Source: Acidimicrobiales bacterium (GTDB taxonomy: Bacteria > Actinomycetota > Acidimicrobiia > Acidimicrobiales > CADCSY01). Taken from it: a stretch of 64,000 nucleotides of DNA. Both the position numbers and the translations under genes were made by a program. The notes under the pieces were generated by a model. That model worked only from the letters and a program-made list of their open reading frames with translations, was not told where the DNA came from and made no database searches. Shown here one piece after another: positions 33,364 through 42,497 of the stretch (positions are counted from its first letter, which is position 1; each line of letters begins with the position of its first letter). The stretch lies in contig DATKDW010000062.1 in NCBI GenBank assembly GCA_035512495.1, positions 114,957 through 178,956 on the forward strand, written 5' to 3'.

Positions 33364-35193
33364 CTACCAGGAGCCGCCCCCACCGCCGCCCATGCCACCG
33401 CCGGACGAGCCACCCCCGCCGAAGCCGCTCCCCCCGGACGAGGATGGCGTCGAGGTGAGGGTGCCCGCGGTGGTGACGGTGAAGCCGCGCATGGCCCCGC
33501 TGAAGTGGGCGAGGGTGAAGGCGTCGGTGCCGCTGTACCAGCCGCCCACGGGCAGCTCCCCGTCGATGCCCGCGAAGGCCTTGGCCCACTTGTCGGTGGC
33601 CCCGAAGACCACGGCATAGGGGAGGTACTCGGAGAACAGCCCGGCCCGCTCGGCAAAGCGGGCCCGCTCCTTCTCGGACTCCTCGATGAAGCGGCGGAAG
33701 CCCTCGACCCGGCGCATCACGGCGGTCCCCTTCGCGGTGCGGTGCGGCATGCGCCGGGCGCTGGCAGCGATCAGCAGGCCCACCACGACGATGGGTACGG
33801 GCACCAACCCGATTCCTGTGTTGGCGGCGGCAACGACGGTGAGGACCACACCGGCGAGGGCCACACCCACCCCGATGGCGACCCACCGCGCCCGCTCGTG
33901 GTCGGGCCGGGTGTGGAACCACCCCCGCTCGGCGACGTCGTCGTAGAGGTCGCTCTGCACCGACCTCAACCGGGCAGCGAAGCGGTCCTTGAGCTCCGAG
34001 ATCCGAACCCGGTCGGGGTGGCTGGCGTCGAAGAGCGACTCGTGGAGGTTCCGCTCGTAGGCCAGGAGGTCGTCGGGGGGTGCCTCCCGGTGCAGCTCCC
34101 AGTCGGGGGACGAGAACCACCCCTTCTTGGGGAGCTCCTCGATCCGCAGGTAGCCGCGCACGGCGAGGTCGATGATGGTGGCGGTGACGTCGAGGGGGTT
34201 GGCGACCTCATCGATGAGGGTGCCGATCTGACCGGGACGCAGGCCGTCGGGCGGCACGTACTCGACGGGCGTGAGGGGGCGGTCGAAGAGGGGCACCCGC
34301 TCGTGGGTGCCGTCGGGGTTGCCGAAGGCAACGTCGACGTGTGAGCCCACGTAGCGACGGTCGCGGCCCGTGCGCCACCACAGGGCGACGACCCCGGCGA
34401 TGCCGCCAACGAGGAGGATCCCCGCCGTGCCGACGGTCGCCGGGGTCACGGCGAAGGCCCGCGCCGCGCTCCACCGCTCTTCCAGGATCGGCACGGGCTC
34501 GGCCACCGAGCCCACGGGGAGGCCCACCACCACCGTGAAGGCGCTGCCCGGGCCGAGCGGGCCTGCGCCGAACGTCACGCCCCCGGCGTCGGGTCGGGCC
34601 CCGCTGCACGGCAGGGTGGAGCCTGCCGGGCCGGCGAAGCACGCCACCTCCGTCGGGGCAGTGGGAAGGTCGACGCGCACCCGGGCGGCACCGATGGGGA
34701 CGCCCCACTCGGGGCCGATCGCGTCCCAGTAGAGCTCGACGTGGGTGTCGAACCCGTTGAGGGCACCGCCGACGCGGTAGGTGATCTCGTAGGTGTGAGC
34801 CCCCGTGATGAACACGTCCGGCTCGCCGATCCGGAACGTCGTGCGCTCACCGCCCTCCACCTGCACGCGGTCGGGCGCGCCCGGCGACGTCTGCACCGAG
34901 AGGAGGTCGAGACGCAGGAGGCGGTCGTGGGTGTCGTCGTAGCGCTCCCGGACGGGGATGGTCCGAAGGATCCCCCGCCGCTGGGCAGCCCCGAAGTCGT
35001 AGCGGATCTCCTCGCGCACGACGAGGTCGCCGCTTGGCTCCACCGTGATGGTGACGTCGTAGCGCTCGATCCGCTCCCCCGCCTGGGCGGACGCGGGACC
35101 GGCGAGGACGAGGAGCGACGCGCAGGCGAGCACCGTCCCCACCAGCGCCCACCCCAGCGGGCGGCTCGTCGGACGGGACCCCCGGTGGCGCAC
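33364..35193 (-). CDS. DUF2207 domain membrane protein
   Basis: A 609-residue protein. It has a signal peptide with a GPASAQA cleavage region; an extracellular beta-sandwich (ERYDVTITVEPSGDLVVREEI, with YDDTHDRLLRLDLLSV); a TM helix near residue 260; a cytoplasmic winged-helix-like region (PPDGLRPGQIGTLIDEVANP); two more TM helices; and a Gly/Ser-rich tail. This is the YciQ-like DUF2207 family, function unknown. Start taken at GTG 35193 because it leads directly into the signal peptide. Confidence 0.9.
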   Translation of the reverse strand: MRHRGSRPTSRPLGWALVGTVLACASLLVLAGPASAQAGERIERYDVTITVEPSGDLVVREEIRYDFGAAQRRGILRTIPVRERYDDTHDRLLRLDLLSVQTSPGAPDRVQVEGGERTTFRIGEPDVFITGAHTYEITYRVGGALNGFDTHVELYWDAIGPEWGVPIGAARVRVDLPTAPTEVACFAGPAGSTLPCSGARPDAGGVTFGAGPLGPGSAFTVVVGLPVGSVAEPVPILEERWSAARAFAVTPATVGTAGILLVGGIAGVVALWWRTGRDRRYVGSHVDVAFGNPDGTHERVPLFDRPLTPVEYVPPDGLRPGQIGTLIDEVANPLDVTATIIDLAVRGYLRIEELPKKGWFSSPDWELHREAPPDDLLAYERNLHESLFDASHPDRVRISELKDRFAARLRSVQSDLYDDVAERGWFHTRPDHERARWVAIGVGVALAGVVLTVVAAANTGIGLVPVPIVVVGLLIAASARRMPHRTAKGTAVMRRVEGFRRFIEESEKERARFAERAGLFSEYLPYAVVFGATDKWAKAFAGIDGELPVGGWYSGTDAFTLAHFSGAMRGFTVTTAGTLTSTPSSSGGSGFGGGGSSGGGMGGGGGGSW

Positions 35194-35257
35194 GGGCGGA
35201 GCGTATCGGCCTGCTCTGGGCCACACTGGACCCCCGACCGATCTTCGAGGAGCAGAC

Positions 35258-35746
35258 ATGTCGATCCACGACATCCCCGTCAAGACCCTCGCCGGCGAGC
35301 CCTCCTCGCTCGGTGAGCACCAGGGCAAGGCCCTCCTGGTGGTGAACGTCGCCTCCAAGTGCGGCCTTACCCCGCAGTACACCGGCCTCGAGGAGCTGCA
35401 GGAGACCTACGGCGACCGTGGCTTCTCCGTCGTCGGCTTCCCCTGCAACCAGTTCGGCGAGCAGGAGCCCGGCACCGCCGAGGAGATCGAGACCTTCTGC
35501 TCGACCACCTACGGCGTCAGCTTCCCCCTGTTCGAGAAGGTCGAGGTCAACGGCGAGGGCCGCCACCCGATCTACGAGGAGCTGACCTCGGTGCCCGACG
35601 CCGAGGGCAAGGCCGGCGACATCCAGTGGAACTTCGAGAAGTTCCTCGTGTCACCCGCGGGCGAGGTGGTCGCCCGCTTCCGCCCCCTGACCGACCCGAA
35701 GGCCGACGAGGTCATCGGCGCCATCGAGGAGCACCTCCCGACCTGA
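35258..35746 (+). CDS. Glutathione peroxidase family protein (Cys type)
   Basis: A 162-residue thiol peroxidase with NVASKCGLTPQY (peroxidatic Cys near residue 36), the FPCNQFGEQEPG motif and WNFEKFL, the three GPx signatures. With Cys in place of selenocysteine and in an actinobacterium, it is likely thioredoxin- or mycothiol-linked. Start ATG 35258 has GAGGAG upstream. It stands alone between divergent and convergent neighbours. Confidence 0.95.
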   Translation: MSIHDIPVKTLAGEPSSLGEHQGKALLVVNVASKCGLTPQYTGLEELQETYGDRGFSVVGFPCNQFGEQEPGTAEEIETFCSTTYGVSFPLFEKVEVNGEGRHPIYEELTSVPDAEGKAGDIQWNFEKFLVSPAGEVVARFRPLTDPKADEVIGAIEEHLPT

Positions 35747-35768
35747 CCGCACCCGCCCGGACCCGGCG

Positions 35769-37355
35769 TCAGTCGGCGACGATGCGGTCCAGGGTGAGCT
35801 CGGGCTTGTCCTGCTCGAGGCGGGCGAGCCACATCGGGCTCTCGAACAGCGCAAGGAGGGTGCCGTCGGCGCGGGCCAGCACCCGCACACCGCTGGTGCG
35901 CCGGAGGGTGGGCGCCGAGGCGGCGTCAGTGCGCCGCGCCACCTTGGTCGCCATCGGCGAGATCTCCACCGGCGCGCCGAACTCGTGCTCGAGGCGGTGG
36001 CTGAAGACCTCGAACTGCATCTGGCCCACCGCGGCGAGCACCGGGGCGGTGTCGCCTACGTCCTCGTCGCGCAGGACCTGGACCACACCCTCCTCGTCGA
36101 GCTGGGCGAGGCCCTTGCGGAACTGCTTGAAGCGGCCGGTGTCGACGGGTCGCGCCACGGCGAAGAGCTCGGGGGCAAAGCTGGGGATCCGCGGGAAGCG
36201 GACGGGGTGGTCGACGTAGAGCGTGTCGCCGATTCCGAGCTCGGTGGCGTTGACCAGGCCCACGACGTCGCCGGGGTAGGCGTCGTCGATGGTCTCGCGG
36301 TCGCTGCCGAAGACCTGCGAGGCGTACTTGGTGGCAAAGGGCTTGCCAGTTGCCTCGTGGGTGACGGTCATGCCCCGCTCGAAGTGGCCCGAGCACACCC
36401 GCACGAAGGCGATGCGGTCGCGGTGCGAGGGGTCCATGTTGGCCTGGATCTTGAACACGAAGGCAGAGAAGGGGTCGTCGAGGGCACGGGGGTCGCCGTC
36501 GACGTCGAGGCGGGGGGAGGGTCCCGGGGCGAGGTCGACCACCGCGTCGAGCAGCAGGCGGACCCCGAAGTTGGTCAGGGCCGAGCCGACGAAGACCGGG
36601 GTCGACTCCCCGGCCAGGAAGGTCTTGGGGTCCACGTCGGCGCCGATCTCGTCGAGCAGGGCGCACTCCTCAACCGCCGCCTCCCAGGACGGGCCCTCCT
36701 CCTGCGCCGCCTGGGCGGCCTCGACCACCTCCTCGGTGGCCTCGGTAGCGCCCCGTGCGGTGCGCCCGAAGCGGAGGAACCGGCCGTCACGTCGGTCGAT
36801 CACGCCTCGGAGGTCGCCGGGGATGCCGACCGGCCAGGTGGCCGGGGTGGGCCGCAGCCCGATCTGCTCCTCGATCTCGTCGAGCAGCTCGAGGGGGTCG
36901 CGACCGGGCCGGTCGAGCTTGTTCAGGAAGGTCAGGACCGGGATCGAGCGTGCCTTGGCGACCTCGAAGAGCTTGAGGGTCTGCGGCTCGATGCCCTTGG
37001 CGGCGTCGAGCACCATCACGGCGGCGTCGGCGGCCGCCAGCACCCGGTAGGTGTCCTCGGAGAAGTCGCGGTGCCCGGGGGTGTCGAGGAGGTTCACCAC
37101 GGTGTCGCCGTAGGTGAACTGCAGCACGGTCGAGGAGATCGAGATGCCGCGCCTCTGCTCCATCTCCATCCAGTCGGAGGTCGCCGAGCGACGGCCTCGA
37201 CGGGCCTTGACCGCCCCCGCCTCCTGGATGGCTCCCCCGTAGAGCAGGAACTTCTCGGTGAGGGTGGTCTTGCCGGCGTCGGGGTGGCTGATGATGGCGA
37301 AGGTCCGCCGGGCGGCGGCCTGGCCGACGACGTCGGTCGAGGCTGGCGGTGTCAC
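35769..37355 (-). CDS. prfC: Peptide chain release factor 3
   Basis: A 528-residue translational GTPase with G1 ISHPDAGKTTLTEK, the switch region RRGISISSTVLQF, DTPGHRDF (G3) and NKLDRPGRDP (G4), then domains II and III ending in the RF3-type C-terminus. The N-terminus and length match RF3 and not EF-G. RF3 recycles RF1/RF2 after termination. Start GTG 37355. Confidence 0.95.
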   Translation of the reverse strand: MTPPASTDVVGQAAARRTFAIISHPDAGKTTLTEKFLLYGGAIQEAGAVKARRGRRSATSDWMEMEQRRGISISSTVLQFTYGDTVVNLLDTPGHRDFSEDTYRVLAAADAAVMVLDAAKGIEPQTLKLFEVAKARSIPVLTFLNKLDRPGRDPLELLDEIEEQIGLRPTPATWPVGIPGDLRGVIDRRDGRFLRFGRTARGATEATEEVVEAAQAAQEEGPSWEAAVEECALLDEIGADVDPKTFLAGESTPVFVGSALTNFGVRLLLDAVVDLAPGPSPRLDVDGDPRALDDPFSAFVFKIQANMDPSHRDRIAFVRVCSGHFERGMTVTHEATGKPFATKYASQVFGSDRETIDDAYPGDVVGLVNATELGIGDTLYVDHPVRFPRIPSFAPELFAVARPVDTGRFKQFRKGLAQLDEEGVVQVLRDEDVGDTAPVLAAVGQMQFEVFSHRLEHEFGAPVEISPMATKVARRTDAASAPTLRRTSGVRVLARADGTLLALFESPMWLARLEQDKPELTLDRIVAD

Positions 37356-37431
37356 CGGACCACCCTACCGGGGGGCCTCCGCGTGACCGTCGGCGGCCGG
37401 AGCGTCACACGGGACCCCTAGGGTCGTCGAG

Positions 37432-40089
37432 GTGCCCGCCCCCGGACCCGCGTTGCTCGGCCGTGGCGTCGTCGTCACCGCCGGCTCACCGCCCCCACCG
37501 CCCTGGGAGGGCGCGCCCGTCGTGACCCTCGACGACGCCGGCCTGGCCGACCCGGCCGCAGTGGTCGGCGCCCTCCACGACGCCTGGCTGGCGCGACGGC
37601 CGTTGGTGGTCGAGCTGGCCGTCGACCCGGTGCACTTCCGCACCCCCGAGACCTGGGAGGTGGAGCCGTGGCGCCTCGATCCTCGATTCGAGGCGTGGTC
37701 CGACCGCCTCCACTTCCTGGTGTGGGCCAACACCTACGACGCCCGCGCCGGCGACCCGGTGTGGTGGTGGGGCCGCAAGGCGGCGCGCCTCGGCGCCACC
37801 GAGACGCCCGACGGGCCCGCCGACCTCCTGCTGCCCGATGGCACGGCGGCGTGGGTCGATGGCGGCCCCCGTGGCCCCCTCGACACCGCGGTGCTCGGCG
37901 CCGCGGTCGTGCACCGCGAGAGCGTCGACCTGGGGTCGCTGGCCACCGCCCCCGCGCCCTGCCTCCCCGCCGCCGACCTGGCCCCCGACCAGCTGGCCGC
38001 GGTCGCCCATGGGGCGGGGCCGGCCCGCATCGTCGCCCCTGCCGGCTCGGGCAAGACCCGCGTCCTCACCGAGCGGGTGCGCCACCTCATGGTCGACCGG
38101 GGCCTCGAGCGCAGCACCGTGCTCGCCGTGGCCTACAACAAGCGGGCCCAGCTCGAGCTCGAAGCCCGCACCACCGACGTCGGTCCGCGTGCCGACACCC
38201 TCAACGCCCTCGGCTACCGGCTGGTGACCGAGCACCTCGGCCGGCAGCCCCGGGTCCTCGACGAGCGCGAGGTGCGCCGCCTGGTCGACGAGGTGGTCCC
38301 GAAGCGCCGGCGGCTGGCCAACACCGACCCCACCGCCCCCTACCTCGAAGGCCTCACCGCCATCCGCCTCGGGCTGCGCGACCCCGACGAGGTGGAGGAC
38401 GAGCGTGACGACGTGCCCGGCCTGGCTGGCGCCTTCCGCCCCTACCGTCGCGCCCTCGCGGCCGCCGGCGCCGTCGACTTCGACGAGCAGGTCTACGGCG
38501 CCGTCGAGGCGCTCCTGCGCGACGGGGCACTGCGCCGACGGGCCCAGGACCGCTGCCGCCACCTGCTGGTCGACGAGCTTCAGGACCTCACCCCCGCCCA
38601 CCTCCTGCTCCTGCGCCTCCTGGCCACCCCCGACCTCGACGTCTTCGGTGTGGGCGACGACGATCAGGTGATCTACGGATACTCAGGGGCTGACCCGGGG
38701 TTCCTGATCGACTTCGCCGAGCTGTTCCCGGGGGCGGCGTCGCACCCCCTCACCGTCAACTACCGCTGCCCCGAACCGGTGGTGGCGGCGGCCAAGGCGC
38801 TGCTGTCGTACAACCACCGCCGGGTCCCCAAGGAGATCACCGCCGGCCCCGATGCCGCGGCCGAACTGGCGGCGCTGGACATCGACCGCCACCCGCCGGA
38901 GGTCGGCGCCCGGCGCCTGGTCGAGACGGTCGAGGCGTGGCTCGCCGACGGTGCCACCACGGCCGAGGTGGCCGTGCTCGCCAGGGTCAACAGCCTCCTC
39001 CTCGCCCCTCACGTGGCGCTGTCCACCGCCGGCATCGCGATCACCTCCACCCTCGGCCCGGAGGTCCTGGAGCGCACCGGGGTGCGCGCCGCCCTCGCCT
39101 ACCTCCGCATCGCGGCCGAGCCGTCGGCCATCGACCCCGCCGACGTCGTGGAGGTCTACCGCCGCCCGTCCCGGGGCCTGCCCAACTGGTTCCCCAAGTG
39201 GCTGCGGGGCCGACTCGACGTCGGCGAGCTGCGCCGCATCGCCGCGAAGATCGACGACGCCAAGGTCAGCGACAAGGTCGACAGCCTCGTGGACGACATC
39301 GAGCTCGTCATCGACGCCGCCCACGGAGGCGCCACCACTCGCGAGCTGCTCGGCGTGGTGAAGGACAGCGTGGGCCTGGGCGGGGCCATGCGCCTCCTCG
39401 ACGGCTCCAAGGGGGGCCAGACCGCCTCGCAGCTCGACGACCTCGAGGCGCTCGAGCAGGTCGCCGACCTGCACCCCGAGGCCGCCAGCTTCGAGCCGTG
39501 GCTGCGCTCGGTGCTCCACCGGGAGCGGGCCGATGGTGGCGTCACCCTCTCCACCATCCACCGGGTGAAGGGCATGGAGTGGGACCACGTGGCCGTGTTC
39601 GGGGTCACCGACGGGCTGATCCCCCACCGCCTGGCCGACGACGTCGAGGAGGAGCGGCGCATCCTCCACGTGGCCGTCACCCGCGGGCGACGGCGGGTGG
39701 CGGTGCTGGGCGACGCCGGGCGCCCCTCCCCCTTCCTCGACGAGCTCACCGGGTCCGCGCCCCACCGCCCGGCGCCTCTGCCCCGGGAGCGCTCGGTGAT
39801 CGAGCCGGTGACACCGAAGGGCCGACGGCGAGCGGAGGCGGTGGCCGACCTGCCACCGGGCGATGCTGCGGTCGAGGAGGCGCTCAGGGCGTGGCGCCTG
39901 GAGCGCAGCAGGGCCGACGGCGTGGCCGCGTTCATCGTGGCCAGCAACGCCACCCTGCGCGCCATCGCCGTCGCCCGCCCATCGTCGCTGGCCGGCCTGG
40001 CCCGCGTCCCCGGCATCGGACCCACCAAGCTCGAGGCCTACGGCGACGAGATCCTCGCCATCCTCGAGGCCCTCCCGGCACTTCGATGA
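37432..40089 (+). CDS. UvrD2-like superfamily I helicase with HRDC domain and novel N-terminus
   Basis: An 885-residue protein. Residues 1 to about 190 are an unassigned domain (VDPVHFRTPETWEVEPWRL, then HFLVWANTYDA and WWWGRKAARLG). The UvrD/Rep core follows with Walker A APAGSGKTRVL (near 203), LLVDELQDL (a DELQD variant of DExQD), GVGDDDQVIYGYSGA, LTVNYRCP, LSTIHRVKGMEWD and HVAVTRGRRR. An HRDC domain ends the protein (LRAIAVARPSSLAGLARVPG). Mycobacterial UvrD2 also carries HRDC. The N-terminal domain is the distinctive part. Start GTG 37432. Confidence 0.92.
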   Translation: MPAPGPALLGRGVVVTAGSPPPPPWEGAPVVTLDDAGLADPAAVVGALHDAWLARRPLVVELAVDPVHFRTPETWEVEPWRLDPRFEAWSDRLHFLVWANTYDARAGDPVWWWGRKAARLGATETPDGPADLLLPDGTAAWVDGGPRGPLDTAVLGAAVVHRESVDLGSLATAPAPCLPAADLAPDQLAAVAHGAGPARIVAPAGSGKTRVLTERVRHLMVDRGLERSTVLAVAYNKRAQLELEARTTDVGPRADTLNALGYRLVTEHLGRQPRVLDEREVRRLVDEVVPKRRRLANTDPTAPYLEGLTAIRLGLRDPDEVEDERDDVPGLAGAFRPYRRALAAAGAVDFDEQVYGAVEALLRDGALRRRAQDRCRHLLVDELQDLTPAHLLLLRLLATPDLDVFGVGDDDQVIYGYSGADPGFLIDFAELFPGAASHPLTVNYRCPEPVVAAAKALLSYNHRRVPKEITAGPDAAAELAALDIDRHPPEVGARRLVETVEAWLADGATTAEVAVLARVNSLLLAPHVALSTAGIAITSTLGPEVLERTGVRAALAYLRIAAEPSAIDPADVVEVYRRPSRGLPNWFPKWLRGRLDVGELRRIAAKIDDAKVSDKVDSLVDDIELVIDAAHGGATTRELLGVVKDSVGLGGAMRLLDGSKGGQTASQLDDLEALEQVADLHPEAASFEPWLRSVLHRERADGGVTLSTIHRVKGMEWDHVAVFGVTDGLIPHRLADDVEEERRILHVAVTRGRRRVAVLGDAGRPSPFLDELTGSAPHRPAPLPRERSVIEPVTPKGRRRAEAVADLPPGDAAVEEALRAWRLERSRADGVAAFIVASNATLRAIAVARPSSLAGLARVPGIGPTKLEAYGDEILAILEALPALR

Positions 40090-40155
40090 CACCGCCGTCA
40101 CGTCCGATCCCTAACATCGCTTCCGACCACCTCACCCCGAACCGGAGGCACCGAC

Positions 40156-41394
40156 GTGTACCAGTGGAGCGACGAGCAGCTGATGGTGCAACAGGCCGTC
40201 CGGGACTTCGTGACGAAGGAGGTCAAGCCCCACGTCGAGGAGCTCGAGCATGGCGACCTCCCGCCCTACGACATCCTCCGCAAGCTGTTCTCGACCTTCG
40301 GCATGGACGCCATGGCCCGCGCCGGCTTCGAGAAGCGCATCGCGCGGGAGAAGGCGGTCGCCGCCGGCGAGACCCCCGAGGACGAGGGCGAGAGCGGCGG
40401 AGGCGGCGGCGGGTCCGCCTTCACGATGATCCCGATCATCGAGCTGTGCCGCTACTGCCCGGGCATGGTCACCGCCATGGGGGTCAGCATGGGCCTCACC
40501 GCAGCGGCGATCATGTCGAAGGGCACGACCGCCCAGAAGGAGCGCTGGGCGCTCGACCTCCTCACCATGGACAAGATCGGCGCCTGGGCCATCACCGAGC
40601 CCGGCTCCGGGTCCGACGCCTTCGGGGGGATGCGCTCGTCCGCCAAGCGCGACGGCGACGAGTACATCCTCAACGGCTCCAAGACCTTCATCACCAACGG
40701 GCCTCACGCCGACACCACCGTGTTCATCTGCAAGCTCGACGAGGGCGACGGCACGCCCATCGAGTCGCGCAAGGTGGTGAGCTTCATCCTCGACCGCGGC
40801 ATGCCCGGCTTCGAGCAGTCGAAGCCGCTGCGCAAGATGGGCATGCACTCCTCCCCCACCGGCGAGCTGTTCCTCACCGATGTGCGGGTCGGCCGCGACC
40901 GCCTCATCGGCGAAACCGAGGACCAGCCCGCTCGCTCGGCCGCCAAGGACACGTTCTCGATGGAGCGCACCGGGGTGGCAGCGATGGCGCTCGGCATCGT
41001 CGAGCAGTGCCTCGAGCTGAGCGTGCAGTACGCCCGCGACCGCGTCCAGTTCGGCAAGCCCATCGGCGAGTTCCAGCTCATCCAGCTGAAGCTGGCGAAG
41101 ATGGAGGTCGCTCGGCTCAACATCCAGAACCTGGTCTTCCGCCAGATCGAGATGTCGGCCGCCGGCAAGGGCATGGACCTCACCGAAGCGTCTGCCTGCA
41201 AGCTGTACTCCGCCCAAGCTGCCATGGAGGTCGCCCTCGAGGCGGTCCAGCTCTTCGGCGGCAACGGCTACATGGCCGAGTACCAGGTCGAACAGCTGTG
41301 CCGTGACGCCAAGGTCCTGCAGATCTACGCCGGCACCGACGAGATCCAGGTCAGCCAGATCGCCCGCAACCTCCTGGCCGCCGGCGGGTCCTGA
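40156..41394 (+). CDS. Acyl-CoA dehydrogenase family protein
   Basis: A 412-residue enzyme with AITEPGSGSDAFGGM (FAD contact), ILNGSKTFITNGPHADT, a central CARD-like segment and the C-terminal LFGGNGYMAEYQVEQLCRD and IYAGTDEIQ motifs. A Gly/Glu-rich insertion (EDEGESGGGGGGSA, about residues 75-90) sits in the N-terminal helical domain. The IYEGT-type catalytic Glu is Ala. The acyl substrate is unknown. GTG 40156 is preceded by CCGGAGGCACCG. Confidence 0.92.
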   Translation: MYQWSDEQLMVQQAVRDFVTKEVKPHVEELEHGDLPPYDILRKLFSTFGMDAMARAGFEKRIAREKAVAAGETPEDEGESGGGGGGSAFTMIPIIELCRYCPGMVTAMGVSMGLTAAAIMSKGTTAQKERWALDLLTMDKIGAWAITEPGSGSDAFGGMRSSAKRDGDEYILNGSKTFITNGPHADTTVFICKLDEGDGTPIESRKVVSFILDRGMPGFEQSKPLRKMGMHSSPTGELFLTDVRVGRDRLIGETEDQPARSAAKDTFSMERTGVAAMALGIVEQCLELSVQYARDRVQFGKPIGEFQLIQLKLAKMEVARLNIQNLVFRQIEMSAAGKGMDLTEASACKLYSAQAAMEVALEAVQLFGGNGYMAEYQVEQLCRDAKVLQIYAGTDEIQVSQIARNLLAAGGS

Positions 41395-41406
41395 GCCGCC
41401 GTCGCC

Positions 41407-42060
41407 TCAGGGGCGGAAGGCGCCCGGCGGCAGCAGCGGCAGCAGCGGCAACGGGTCGACCGGTGCGCCCCCGATGTGGACCTCGAAGTGCAGGTGGGGA
41501 CCGGTCGACTGGCCGGTGTTGCCGGTGTTGGCGATCCAGTCGCCCCGCGAGACCGCGTCGCCGACCTGCACCGGGGTGCCGGCGAGGTGGGCGTAGCGGG
41601 TCATCGTGTCCTCGGCGTGCTGGATCTCCAGGGTGATGCCGTAGCCCGAGCGCCAGCCGGCGTAGGTCACGGTGCCGGCCGCGGGCGCCACGAGCAGCGT
41701 GTGCCACGGGGTCGGGATGTCGAGCCCCTGGTGGGGACGGCCCCAGCGCATGCCGAAGCCGGACGTGACCTCACCCAGCATCGGCCAGTGGAGGCGCAGG
41801 CCGACGGCGACCGGAGCCACCGGTGCCGTGGCGGCTGGGGCGACGGTGACCGGCCGGGGGTTGCGCCACCCCATCAGGCCGGCGATGGTCAAGCCCGTGG
41901 TGCTTGGCCGGCCGACATCGGCGGCCCGCTCGCCGTCAGGGGCCCGCTCGCTGGCGGGGAGGGTCTGGGCGGGCGAGGCCAGGACTGGGGGCGCCAGGGC
42001 GACGGTGAGGGCGACGGCAAGGGTGGTGCAGAGCAGGGAGCGGTGGTGGCGCGCGCGCAT
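41407..42060 (-). CDS. Secreted M23 (LytM) family peptidase
   Basis: A 217-residue protein with a signal peptide (LLCTTLAVALTVALAPPVLA), a linker, and an M23 domain containing the zinc motifs MRWGRPHQGLDIPTP and GPHLHFEVH. Both HxxxD and HxH ligands are present, so it should hydrolyse peptidoglycan cross-bridges. It converges with the acyl-CoA dehydrogenase. Its upstream region shows no clear c-di-AMP riboswitch. Confidence 0.92.
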   Translation of the reverse strand: MRARHHRSLLCTTLAVALTVALAPPVLASPAQTLPASERAPDGERAADVGRPSTTGLTIAGLMGWRNPRPVTVAPAATAPVAPVAVGLRLHWPMLGEVTSGFGMRWGRPHQGLDIPTPWHTLLVAPAAGTVTYAGWRSGYGITLEIQHAEDTMTRYAHLAGTPVQVGDAVSRGDWIANTGNTGQSTGPHLHFEVHIGGAPVDPLPLLPLLPPGAFRP

Positions 42061-42191
42061 CAGGGCCTTCGGGGCAGGGGAAGACGCCAGCGCCAGGGGC
42101 TGCCGGTATCAGGACCGCCCCATGGTAGTTCTTCCGTTCACGAAAGTGACATCAGGGCGTCACCATTTCGTCATGCACCCGGGGAAGGGTC

Positions 42192-42473
42192 TCAGGTCGA
42201 CTCGTGACCGGCCGACCGCCGGCCAGCCGGGCGGCGCAGGCCAGCGGCACGGAGCCGGCCAACCAGCTCCCGGGCGTCGACCGCCACCGCCCCCAGCTCG
42301 AGCGCCTCGAGTCGCAGCTCGGCGGGGATGTCGTAGTGGTCACCCTGGAAGGCGCGCCGCGGCACACCCAGCCGGGTGGCGAAGGCGTGCAGCTCCTCGA
42401 CGCTGACGTCGCTGACCAGGTGGGCCCAGCGCCGCCCGCGCCAGGGCCAGATGGCCTGGTCGACGAGGATCAG
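42192..42473 (-). CDS. DUF4031 domain protein with no standard start codon
   Basis: The frame encodes ILVDQAIWPWRGRRWAHLVSD, then ELHAFATRLGVPRRAFQGDHY and AVDARELVGRLRAAGL, a full-length match to the short DUF4031 family (about 90 residues, function unknown). In this family the start codon lies right before ILVD; here that codon is CTG (42471-42473). No ATG, GTG or TTG lies between the in-frame TAG of the sigma factor (42498-42500) and the conserved region, and no Shine-Dalgarno is visible. It may use CTG, reinitiate after the sigma gene, or be made by readthrough. Confidence 0.7.
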   Translation of the reverse strand: MILVDQAIWPWRGRRWAHLVSDVSVEELHAFATRLGVPRRAFQGDHYDIPAELRLEALELGAVAVDARELVGRLRAAGLRRPAGRRSAGHEST

Positions 42474-42497
42474 CGGAGGGAGGTCCGGGTGGTGGGC

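Noticed and set aside
41395-42191. Search for a c-di-AMP riboswitch before the M23 peptidase
   Set aside because: The upstream 130 bp lacks the conserved ydaO elements; only a weak TTCCGTTCACGAA dyad is visible.
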